50,452 nt of DNA from an uncultured Pelagibacteraceae bacterium. Lineage in GTDB: Bacteria; Pseudomonadota; Alphaproteobacteria; Pelagibacterales; Pelagibacteraceae. The translations under genes were made by a program, and so were the position numbers. Positions 19,372-27,682 of the stretch are shown in pieces. Under the pieces are notes generated by a model. It was not told the origin of the DNA. It did no database searches and saw only the letters and a list, made by a program, of their open reading frames with translations. How positions within the stretch are numbered: the first letter of the stretch is position 1; each line of letters starts with the position of its first letter. The stretch covers positions 1 to 50,452 of the forward strand of contig CACHWO010000003.1 in the NCBI GenBank assembly GCA_902583685.1, given 5' to 3'.

Positions 19372-20607
19372 ATGAAAATTAAAAAAGGAATACCTTTAAT
19401 CGATCAGCACGATAAAAATGGTTTTTACGGAGGAAAGTTTGGGGGCAATTATGTTGCTGAAACCCTAAAAAAACCTATAGACGATTTAACAAAACTATTT
19501 GAAAAATTTAGAAAAGATAAAAATTTTCTAAAAGAAAGAGATGATTTGTACGAGGGTTATGTTGGAAGACCAACAAGATTTATAAAACTTCACAATCTTA
19601 CCGATCATTTAGGGGGTGCGCAGATTTACGCGAAAATGGTTTCTGACGCTAACGGAGGGGCTCATAAAATATATAACGCCATTACCCATGCAATGTTGTG
19701 TAAACGAGCAAAAAAAAAATACATATGTACAGATACTGGGGCTGGTTATAACGGAAAAATGTTTTCTATGGTCGCCAAAAAATTTGGTCTCGGTTGTAAA
19801 GTATTTATGGGTCAAAGAGATATTGAAAGACAAAAACCTAATTGCGATGCAATTAGGAAAAATGGAGCTGAAATTATTCCAGTCACATCAGGAAGTAAAA
19901 CCTTAGTAGATGCTGTTAGCGAATGTATTAGATATTGGGTTTCAAATTGTGACAAAGTTCACATGGGAATTGGAAGCTTAGTTGGTCCTAACATATTTGT
20001 TAAAATTTGTGGATTTAGTACTGCACAAATTTCTAAAGAACTTAAGGTTCAATTAGAAGATGAGTTTGGAGAAATACCAAAAAAATTAAAATTAATTAAT
20101 TGCGTTGGTGGTGGCTCAAGTGCTTATGGATTTTGGAGCGAGTTTGTTGATTATAATAAAAACCAAATAGAATTTATTGGTGTAGAGGCTGGAGGTAGTT
20201 CAAAAAGTAAGCTTCATGCTGCTCCTCTAAGTAAAAATTCAAAATTAGGGGTGCTTCATGGTTCTGCTGCTTACTGTATACAAGATGCAGATGGTCAGAT
20301 AAATGATACAGAGTCTATAAGTAGTGGGTTAGATTATCCATCTGTCAGTCCAATACATTGTCTTTTAAAAGACACTGGTAGAGCAAGATACACTTTCGCA
20401 ACTGATGAAGAAGCCTTGAAAGCTTATAAGTTAGTAACTGAGTTAGAAGAAATTTCACCAAGTTTGGAGCCAGCACATGCTTTTGTTGAGGCAATTAAAA
20501 TTGCCCCAAAACTTGATAACTCAAATATTATAGTAGTTGATAGTTGTGGGGATAGTTTAAAAGACCGAGATATAATAAAAAAACATTTAGGAAATTATTC
20601 AAGATGA
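19372..20607 (+). CDS. trpB: Tryptophan synthase beta chain, divergent
   Basis: GGKFGGNYVAETL, YVGRPTRF, GGAHKIYNA, ISSGLDYPSVSPIHCLLKDTGRARY; start at ATG 19372 (MKIKKGIPL). Confidence 0.9.
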   Translation: MKIKKGIPLIDQHDKNGFYGGKFGGNYVAETLKKPIDDLTKLFEKFRKDKNFLKERDDLYEGYVGRPTRFIKLHNLTDHLGGAQIYAKMVSDANGGAHKIYNAITHAMLCKRAKKKYICTDTGAGYNGKMFSMVAKKFGLGCKVFMGQRDIERQKPNCDAIRKNGAEIIPVTSGSKTLVDAVSECIRYWVSNCDKVHMGIGSLVGPNIFVKICGFSTAQISKELKVQLEDEFGEIPKKLKLINCVGGGSSAYGFWSEFVDYNKNQIEFIGVEAGGSSKSKLHAAPLSKNSKLGVLHGSAAYCIQDADGQINDTESISSGLDYPSVSPIHCLLKDTGRARYTFATDEEALKAYKLVTELEEISPSLEPAHAFVEAIKIAPKLDNSNIIVVDSCGDSLKDRDIIKKHLGNYSR

Positions 20608-21404
20608 TATCTAATATAAGTTCAGTTTTTAAAAATTGTAGGAAAGAAAATAGACCTGCTTTACTTACTTATATTGTTGCTGGAGATAATACTAAAAAAA
20701 AATCATTAGAAATTTTAAAGTCGATATCCAAATATGCTGATATTTTAGAAATTGGTTTTCCACATAACGCACCTACGGCTGATGGTCCGCAAATTCAAAA
20801 TAGTTCTTATAGAGCCTTAAAAAATGGAATTAAGTTAAAAGACGTTTTTCAAATAGTAAAAAACTATAAAAATTTAAGAAACGCTAAACCTTGTATACTC
20901 ATGGGGTACTACCAAATGGTTTTTAGGTATGGTGAAAAAAAATTTGTTAAGAAATGTAAAGAAGTTGGAGTCGACGGATTAATAATTGTAGATTTACCTT
21001 GGCCGGACAATAAAATATTTTCTAAACTATGCAAAAAAAATTCAATAACTTTTGTACAACTTTTATCACCTACAACATCAAGGGAAAGAATGAAAAAGAT
21101 TATAAGCGACTCACATGATATGAATTATTTTATTAGCATGTTATCTACTACAGGTGGTAAACTCAAAGTATCTCCAAGAAAAATTATTAAAAATTACGAT
21201 AAAATAAAAAAATTGAACAAATCCAAAAATACAGTAATTGGGTTTGGAATTACTAAGAAAACAATAAAATCTTTAAAAAAAGCTGATGGTTTAGTAGTTG
21301 GAAGTGCTTTATGTAAAGGTATAACTGAAACATTAAAAAAGCGTCAAAATCCTGTCATAAAATTGAATAAAATGGTAAAAGATTTAAAAAAACAAATATC
21401 ATGA
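20604..21404 (+). CDS. trpA: Tryptophan synthase alpha chain, divergent
   Basis: LEIGFPHNAPTADGPQIQ, LMGYYQMVFRYG, GVDGLIIVDLPW. Confidence 0.9.
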   Translation: MISNISSVFKNCRKENRPALLTYIVAGDNTKKKSLEILKSISKYADILEIGFPHNAPTADGPQIQNSSYRALKNGIKLKDVFQIVKNYKNLRNAKPCILMGYYQMVFRYGEKKFVKKCKEVGVDGLIIVDLPWPDNKIFSKLCKKNSITFVQLLSPTTSRERMKKIISDSHDMNYFISMLSTTGGKLKVSPRKIIKNYDKIKKLNKSKNTVIGFGITKKTIKSLKKADGLVVGSALCKGITETLKKRQNPVIKLNKMVKDLKKQIS

Positions 21405-22330
21405 ATTGGATAACAAAATTTATAAAACCTAAAATAAAGTCGTTATTTAAAAAAAAATCATCTGAGAGTAAGGAGTCACTTTGGTCGACTTGTGAGTGTA
21501 AAAATTTAGTTTATAAGGATGATTTATTTAAAAACCTAAGTGTTTGCCCAACATGCGGGTTTCATCACAAACTTAGTTGCGATGAAAGATTTAAAATTTT
21601 TTTTGATAACAAAGAGTTTAATATTCTACAAACACCCTTACCAAAAGATGATCCTTTAAAATTTACTGATACAAAAAAATATTCTGATAGACTAAAAGCT
21701 GCAAGAAAGAAAACAAACCAATCAGATGCAATTTTAATTGCTGAAGGCATAATGAATGGTATGCAAGTGACAGTGGGAGCTCAAAATTTTAATTTTATTG
21801 GAGGATCAGTTGGAGCTGCCTCTGGGGAAGCCTTTGTGCATGGGGTACAAAACGCAATAGATAAAAAAACACCATTTATATTTTTTAGTTGTAGTGGTGG
21901 CCAACGAATGATGGAGTCTGTAATTTCGCTTAGTATGATGTCTAAAACTGTCTTAGCTGTAAATGAACTAAAAATGAGGAACCTTCCTTATATAGTTGTC
22001 ATGTGTAATCCAACAGCTGGCGGTGTCACAGGAAGTTTTGCTTCACTCGGGGACGTGCTTATAGCTGAACCTAAGGCGATAGTTGCTTTCGCAGGCAGAA
22101 GGGTAATTGAAAGCACTGTTAAAGAAGAATTACCTGAAAATTTTCAAACAGCTGAATTTGTAAAAGAGCATGGGGGAATAGATTTAGTGGTTGAGAGAAA
22201 ATATTTAAAACAGTCAATATCAACTTTATTGTCAATTTTGTTGAAGAAAAAAGAAATGCAGACTATATCTAGTTCTGACAATGTCGAAAATTCCCAAGTT
22301 ATTTTATCAAAAACTTCAAAAGCAGTATAG
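21401..22330 (+). CDS. accD: Acetyl-CoA carboxylase carboxyltransferase subunit beta
   Basis: N-terminal zinc-ribbon-like region, FFSCSGGQRMMES, NPTAGGVTGSFASLGDVLIAEP, FAGRRVIE. Confidence 0.93.
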   Translation: MNWITKFIKPKIKSLFKKKSSESKESLWSTCECKNLVYKDDLFKNLSVCPTCGFHHKLSCDERFKIFFDNKEFNILQTPLPKDDPLKFTDTKKYSDRLKAARKKTNQSDAILIAEGIMNGMQVTVGAQNFNFIGGSVGAASGEAFVHGVQNAIDKKTPFIFFSCSGGQRMMESVISLSMMSKTVLAVNELKMRNLPYIVVMCNPTAGGVTGSFASLGDVLIAEPKAIVAFAGRRVIESTVKEELPENFQTAEFVKEHGGIDLVVERKYLKQSISTLLSILLKKKEMQTISSSDNVENSQVILSKTSKAV

Positions 22331-23537
22331 TCGAAGAATTAATTTAGATCTAAATAGAATACAAAAAGTTTTAGAAAAGTTAGGTAACCCTCAAAATAAA
22401 ATTAATAATGTTATTAATATTATTGGTAGTGATGGAAAAAATAGTGTTCTAACTTGTTTAAAATACTTTTTTGAAGCTAACAATCAGAAATTAAATACAT
22501 TTACTAGCCCTCATTTATATGATTTACGACAAAGATTTTGGTTAAAAAATAGATTTATTTCCCTAAAAGAAATTAAAAAATACAAAAAAATTGTTGAGAA
22601 AACGAAACTAAAATTAACTTTATTTGAACTTCTTACTTGTATATATATTTTAGCCGTTTCAAGAACAGATATTAACTCAATAAATCTGATTGAAGCTGGG
22701 TTATTGTTTGCTAAAGACTCAACAAATCTTTGGTCAGCTCCATTAGCGCAGGTAATTACAAATATTAATTATCAACATCAAGAATGGGTTTATCCAAAAA
22801 CTATAAATGAAATATGTAGACAAAAAGTTGGTTATTTAAGTCATAACACAAAAATTTATGTAGGAAAACAGAAGCAAAAAACTAAAAAAATAATAAAAAA
22901 TATTCTTAAAAAAAATCCGAGTGAAATAATAGATTATGGATCTTGGAAGATTATTAGTAAAAAAAATAAAAAATATTACAAAGATAAAGAAAACTTAATA
23001 ATTCTAAGCTCTAAACATATCCATTCTGATGGCTTGTGGGAAAATGTTGGTTTGGCTATAAAAATAGCATTGGATTTTGGTATAAAAGTAAAATTGATAA
23101 AAAAAACGATACCTAAAATCAAATTTGAAGGTCGTGTACAATTTATAAAAGGAAAATTAACAAAAAATTTAAAGAATACAAAAATACTGATTGACGGTTG
23201 TCACAGTGAAGAATCCTCGAGAAATTTAGCAAAATACCTACGTAAATATAAATTACCTATTTATGGTATTTGGGGTAGCCTCAAAAATAAGGATCCAAAA
23301 AAACTAATAAAAAATTTTAAAGGAATTTTTAAAAAAATTGCGACTGTAAATATACCTGAAGAGCCTAACGCCGAAAATTCAAACAATTTATATAAAATTG
23401 CTTCCAAATTTGAATTTAATGCAATCGATTCTAAAAATGTTAAGAGCGCCTTGAGTAAATTTTCTGACAAAAAGAAGAAAATAATAGTTATTTTTGGAAG
23501 TTTGTACCTTGCTGGACACGTGTTAAGTATTAATTAA
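22281..23537 (+). CDS. folC: FolC bifunctional dihydrofolate/folylpolyglutamate synthase
   Basis: INIIGSDGKNSV, FTSPHLYDLRQRF, VITNINYQHQEW, ILIDGCHS, follows accD. Confidence 0.88.
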   Translation: MSKIPKLFYQKLQKQYSRRINLDLNRIQKVLEKLGNPQNKINNVINIIGSDGKNSVLTCLKYFFEANNQKLNTFTSPHLYDLRQRFWLKNRFISLKEIKKYKKIVEKTKLKLTLFELLTCIYILAVSRTDINSINLIEAGLLFAKDSTNLWSAPLAQVITNINYQHQEWVYPKTINEICRQKVGYLSHNTKIYVGKQKQKTKKIIKNILKKNPSEIIDYGSWKIISKKNKKYYKDKENLIILSSKHIHSDGLWENVGLAIKIALDFGIKVKLIKKTIPKIKFEGRVQFIKGKLTKNLKNTKILIDGCHSEESSRNLAKYLRKYKLPIYGIWGSLKNKDPKKLIKNFKGIFKKIATVNIPEEPNAENSNNLYKIASKFEFNAIDSKNVKSALSKFSDKKKKIIVIFGSLYLAGHVLSIN

Positions 23538-23854
23538 ATATTTTCCTTAATCCAAGAAATAATATTAGACTTTGTTGTAGCACCAACTTTTGTTGCCTTT
23601 AGCTCTCCGGATTTAAATAAAAGCATTGTTGGGATTCCTCTGATTCCATATTTGGTCGGTGTATTTGGTTCTTGATCTATATTATGTTTAGCAATCACTA
23701 CATCATTTGATAACTCGTCAGATATTTCCTCAAGTATCGGGCCAATTTGCTTACATGGTCCACACCATTCTGCCCAAAAATCAACTACAGTTGGTTTTTG
23801 AGATTTTATTACATCTGTATCGAAACTTTCATCTGTTACTTTTTTTGTTGGCAT
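23534..23854 (-). CDS. trxA: Thioredoxin
   Basis: DFWAEWCGPCKQIGPILEEI, YGIRGIPTMLLFKSGE. Confidence 0.97.
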   Translation of the reverse strand: MPTKKVTDESFDTDVIKSQKPTVVDFWAEWCGPCKQIGPILEEISDELSNDVVIAKHNIDQEPNTPTKYGIRGIPTMLLFKSGELKATKVGATTKSNIISWIKENI

Positions 23855-23888
23855 AATTTATAAATATGGTTTTTTTGAAAAATGTCAA

Positions 23889-25307
23889 CTACGCTCTTGA
23901 GTAATTCTTTTCTAATTCTTCAACGTACACGTTAATGTCTTCTAGCATTTTTAGTTTTTTGGTTTCTTTATTCTTTTCGAATTTAGCTCTTAAATCATCA
24001 ATCTCTTTATAAGTCCTAGGAATAGTATTCCACTTCTTATTATCAGTCGTTGACAAAACTCTTTTTACGATTGTTCCGTGTATTTCGTCATAATCCTCTT
24101 TTGATAAGAGGTCTGGTTTTTCTTGATAAATAATTTTTTTTCCAAAATATTGCAGCCTTTTATCTTTAAATTTTTGTAAATAACCTAATTTTTTTTCCCA
24201 ATCTACCTCGTGAAAACCACTTAAAATCTTATTATCTTCAGGTGGTGGAAAGTTATATAGACTTTCTTCTTCATATATATCTTCTTGAGATTTTGTTTCT
24301 GCCTTCTCAAGGGCCTCGTCCCTTAAAATTAATTCAACTTTTTCGGAAAATTCCTTATTTTTTTTTACTATTTCAGCTCTTTCCCTTAGTTTTTTTATTC
24401 CAATCATTTTATATGCATCAAAATTATCTATGTAGGATGGATTCATAACAATTGGGTGTTTGTTATGTCTACAAGTTCTCATTACTTTTGGTTGTTTTTT
24501 TAGTTCAGTTTTTAGAACTTCTAGAGGCATACTCATATAAATATTAGGATCATGTTTTAAATCGAAGGTTTTCGGCCATTGATAAATTGGATGCTGACAA
24601 ACAAAAGTCTGAACAAAAGGAACAACTTTGCCGTAATAAAATTCATTAGTGCAAAAAAGTTTTTCGTTTTTAATTACTTTTAAACTTTCTTCCTTACTTA
24701 TGGTCATAAGAGAAGCATTCCAAACACTGGGTGCTTTCTTTTTAATGATTCTTGCAATTTTTAATGTAGCTAAGCAGTCTCCTATAGCGGTATGTGCAGC
24801 ATGTTCAATATCGTTTAATGGGGCCATGGTATCCAATTTATATTCTAGGTTTCCTTTTTCATTTGTCCTGTTTTTAAGTGTCCCTGGATAGTAGAGATTA
24901 GCAGCTCTAGCTAAATTTATTAGATCGCCTTCTTTATTACCATTAACTGTTGAGGCAAAAGGGTATTCTAAACTTTGAAAAAGAGTATGCCTCCAAAATA
25001 CTTGGTCAAAATCAATATTGTTCCAACCTATGTAAGTTATTTTACCCCATTTTTTTAATTTTTCTACAAACTGCCTTACCATCTGATAATGGGATAAATT
25101 AGTCTCCTTTAATCTTTTTGGAGTAGTATTTGAAACTATTAAACTCATAGCTTCAGGAATAACACCCGGCGCTAGCCTACATTTGGCTTCGAAACGATCT
25201 AACTCATTTAAATCATCATCAGTAAGTATAGCTCCAATTTCAATAATTTGTCCCCAAGCTTTATTGGATGAGCTAGTTTCAAAATCGTAAAAAACAAAAT
25301 TTGACAT
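23889..25307 (-). CDS. sbcB: Exodeoxyribonuclease I
   Basis: FVFYDFETSSSNKAWGQIIEIGA, YIGWNNIDFDQVFWRHTLF, HAAHTAIGDCLAT DEDD exonuclease. Confidence 0.9.
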   Translation of the reverse strand: MSNFVFYDFETSSSNKAWGQIIEIGAILTDDDLNELDRFEAKCRLAPGVIPEAMSLIVSNTTPKRLKETNLSHYQMVRQFVEKLKKWGKITYIGWNNIDFDQVFWRHTLFQSLEYPFASTVNGNKEGDLINLARAANLYYPGTLKNRTNEKGNLEYKLDTMAPLNDIEHAAHTAIGDCLATLKIARIIKKKAPSVWNASLMTISKEESLKVIKNEKLFCTNEFYYGKVVPFVQTFVCQHPIYQWPKTFDLKHDPNIYMSMPLEVLKTELKKQPKVMRTCRHNKHPIVMNPSYIDNFDAYKMIGIKKLRERAEIVKKNKEFSEKVELILRDEALEKAETKSQEDIYEEESLYNFPPPEDNKILSGFHEVDWEKKLGYLQKFKDKRLQYFGKKIIYQEKPDLLSKEDYDEIHGTIVKRVLSTTDNKKWNTIPRTYKEIDDLRAKFEKNKETKKLKMLEDINVYVEELEKNYSRA

Positions 25308-25320
25308 ATTGGAAATTTAT

Positions 25321-26352
25321 TTACTTTAAGACTTTTATTTTATCAGAGTTTTCTTCAACTGTCTCTTTTACTTTACCTGGATCTTTAATGTTATTCAGAG
25401 TATTCATTATAGATCTAGCGTCTCTTCCAAAACTATCAGTTGAAGTCATGGCTTGCTCTAATTTTTTTCTTAAATCAATAATCCCATCAAAATGTTTTTC
25501 AAATCTTCTGGATATAAGTTTTAGGTCACTATAAATCTGGGTTGCATGTTTCTGAACTTTAAGTGTTTGAAATCCTAAATGATAAGACTGCAAAAGTGCT
25601 GATAAAGTATTGGGTCCTGCAATTGTAATTTTATATTTTGTTCTAAGCTCTTCTAGTAAAAGTTCTTTTGTCTTTGGATCACGGTAGCTTGAAAGTTCTG
25701 CGAATAATCCTTCTGTAGGTGCATAAACAATTGCAAAGTCTGTTGTTTTAGGTGGAGCAATATATTTTGAACTGACTGCTTTAGCCTTATTTCTAAAAGC
25801 AGAGGCCAAATCCTTTCTAGCTTGAGCTAAGGCCTCTTTATCTTTGGCTTGGTAAGCATTATCTATCTCTTTAAATTTTTCAATTGGCCAATGACTATCA
25901 ACTGGAACTAAAACATCTTGAAGTTTTATTGCAAATTCAACTGTATTTCCTGTTTCATCAGGTTTCATTTTTACATTTTCAATGTACTGAGATGCGGGTA
26001 ACAAATCTTTCAAAAGAGAAGCTAAAGAAAATTCTGCTAAAACTCCGTATTGTTTAACGCCTGCAAGAATTCGACTAAAATTATCTTGGCTTTTATTTAA
26101 AGCTTCAACTTGTTTATTAAATACTCCAACTTTTTCATCTACTCTTGTAAGAGCACCTGACATATCTTTTGCAATGTCTTTTGACATGTGACCAAAAGAT
26201 TGGCTGAAAGATTCTTTGAATGAATTGAATTCATCTTTAAAAGATTGTTCAGGATTAATAGGTTCTTTTGGTTTGTTTTTAACCAAGAAATAAACAATTC
26301 CAATATTAATTAGAATAAGAGCTACAACTAATATTATAAGTAACGAATCCAT
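25321..26352 (-). CDS. rmuC: DNA recombination protein RmuC
   Basis: N-terminal TM plus coiled coil; YGVLAEFSLASLLKDLLPASQYIEN, DSHWPIEKF, APPKTTDFAIVYAPTEGLFAEL; start trimmed to MDSLLIILVV. Confidence 0.88.
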   Translation of the reverse strand: MDSLLIILVVALILINIGIVYFLVKNKPKEPINPEQSFKDEFNSFKESFSQSFGHMSKDIAKDMSGALTRVDEKVGVFNKQVEALNKSQDNFSRILAGVKQYGVLAEFSLASLLKDLLPASQYIENVKMKPDETGNTVEFAIKLQDVLVPVDSHWPIEKFKEIDNAYQAKDKEALAQARKDLASAFRNKAKAVSSKYIAPPKTTDFAIVYAPTEGLFAELSSYRDPKTKELLLEELRTKYKITIAGPNTLSALLQSYHLGFQTLKVQKHATQIYSDLKLISRRFEKHFDGIIDLRKKLEQAMTSTDSFGRDARSIMNTLNNIKDPGKVKETVEENSDKIKVLK

Positions 26353-26397
26353 TTTATCTAATATACCCCATATTTTTTTCTTTAAAAGCTTTCTTAA

Positions 26398-26418
26398 CGG
26401 GGCCATTAAATGGCCCCG
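26398..26418. terminator. GC-rich hairpin between GIY-YIG gene and rmuC
   Basis: Perfect inverted repeat cggggccat-taa-atggccccg. Confidence 0.6.
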
Positions 26419-26429
26419 TATGTTTTTCA

Positions 26430-27140
26430 TTAGTAGTTAATTGGAACAACATTTTTGTGTCCTCTGTTATTATTATACATCGGCAAACAACCATTTTCTT
26501 TTTCGTGCCTTTCTAAATAGTCGTTTTCCCAATACAATCTATCTTTATTTGAATCTAGAATAGAATATCCTATTTCATCAAAAGTCCACTTGTCAGCAAC
26601 TCTATGATGTGCTGTTCGAGCTTTAAGATTTTTGGTTTCACCAATATAGATCAGTTCACCATTGTTAAAAATCTTATAAATTGCTGGGACAGAATCTAAT
26701 TTGCCAAAATTTTTAGTTTTATACTCAAAGTTTGGAACTAGACTAAATGAAAAAAGATTATTTTTTTCGTCAATATCTACGAAAACTCTTCTTTCGCTTT
26801 TTTTCTTATTATCCTGCAATTTGCTCAATCTTGGACATTCTTTAATAACTGTCATACACGCAATATTTGCTCTCAAAGAACGCTCAGACTTTGGATGTCT
26901 AACTGTAAAATTATACATATCTGAACCGTCGTTATTACCAACAAACCTGATTGCAGTTGCTTTTGATGGGCTTTGATCATCAAATTCAATTCTTATTGAT
27001 TTGAAGTTTTTCAAACCTACTTTTTTAACTAAAGCACTGTTAAAGAAAATACAGTTTGCAGCAATTGTAATTGATGGTTTGTCTAGACTATAATGAGATT
27101 GTCTTTCGTACGCATACCATTTTTTATTATTTTTTGTCAT
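26430..27140 (-). CDS. GIY-YIG nuclease domain protein with an N-terminal AbrB/MraZ-like or unknown domain
   Basis: C-terminal AIYKIFNNGELIYIGETKNLKARTAHH; start at ATG 27140 preceded by GGAGGAAAAT. Confidence 0.75.
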   Translation of the reverse strand: MTKNNKKWYAYERQSHYSLDKPSITIAANCIFFNSALVKKVGLKNFKSIRIEFDDQSPSKATAIRFVGNNDGSDMYNFTVRHPKSERSLRANIACMTVIKECPRLSKLQDNKKKSERRVFVDIDEKNNLFSFSLVPNFEYKTKNFGKLDSVPAIYKIFNNGELIYIGETKNLKARTAHHRVADKWTFDEIGYSILDSNKDRLYWENDYLERHEKENGCLPMYNNNRGHKNVVPINY

Positions 27141-27160
27141 ATTTTCCTCCTTTCTCTTAA

Positions 27161-27553
27161 TCAATTGAGAACACTATGTCCTCTGTTGGTTAAACACTTT
27201 CTATAAATAGATTCTGTTTTTGTCTCTGCTGTAGGGCTTCCTATCCAAAAAACTACGTCTTCTAAAAGTGAAGAGTTTGTTTTTGATAAAATTTTGCAAT
27301 GTTGCAAATCATTAGTAATTTCTGAAGCTTTATTTGAAGGAAAGGTCCCACTACGACCACTAGTATCTATAACCGGTTTATAAGAGCAGTGGGACAAGGC
27401 AACTAAAATTAATAAAATAATTGAATTTCTACTCACCCAGTATTTTAGCTTTATAGCTGGGTGAGATTTTTGTTCGTCCTGATCAAGAGTGAAAGGAGTG
27501 GTGATAAAAGGATATATGTATAAAAACCCCTCTTGATCAGAACTTTTTTTCAT
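27161..27553 (-). CDS. Small lipoprotein/membrane protein of unknown function; start uncertain
   Basis: SRNSIILLILVALSHCSYKPVIDTSGRSG hydrophobic segment plus Cys; ATG at 27553 has GGAGGTAAG Shine-Dalgarno, alternative GTG at 27436. Confidence 0.55.
   Translation of the reverse strand: MKKSSDQEGFLYIYPFITTPFTLDQDEQKSHPAIKLKYWVSRNSIILLILVALSHCSYKPVIDTSGRSGTFPSNKASEITNDLQHCKILSKTNSSLLEDVVFWIGSPTAETKTESIYRKCLTNRGHSVLN
27432..27465. other. Inverted repeat ctcacccag...ctgggtgag
   Basis: 9-bp perfect stem overlapping the alternative GTG start of the lipoprotein; followed by attttt on the plus strand. Confidence 0.6.
27479..27540. other. Inverted repeat ctgatcaagag...ctcttgatcag
   Basis: 11-bp perfect arms, about 40-nt loop, followed by aacttttttt on the plus strand. 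Confidence 0.6.
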
Positions 27554-27682
27554 TCTTACCTCCATGTTATTGTTTATGTTTTCTTTTTTGTTCATTAGAT
27601 AGAGATTAGAATGATTAGGTAACTTAAACCCGTCCTTAAGTTTGGGTATTGCGGGACAATATGAAGGGGTTTAAGATTAAGT

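Noticed and set aside
19616-19906. 96-aa plus-strand ORF inside trpB
   Set aside because: Alternate frame of trpB; no RBS or domain.
26353-26430. N-terminal extension of RmuC (MKNIRGHLMAPLRKLLKKKIWGILDK)
   Set aside because: Runs through the GC hairpin at 26398-26418; the membrane-anchor start MDSLLIILVV at 26352 is more plausible.
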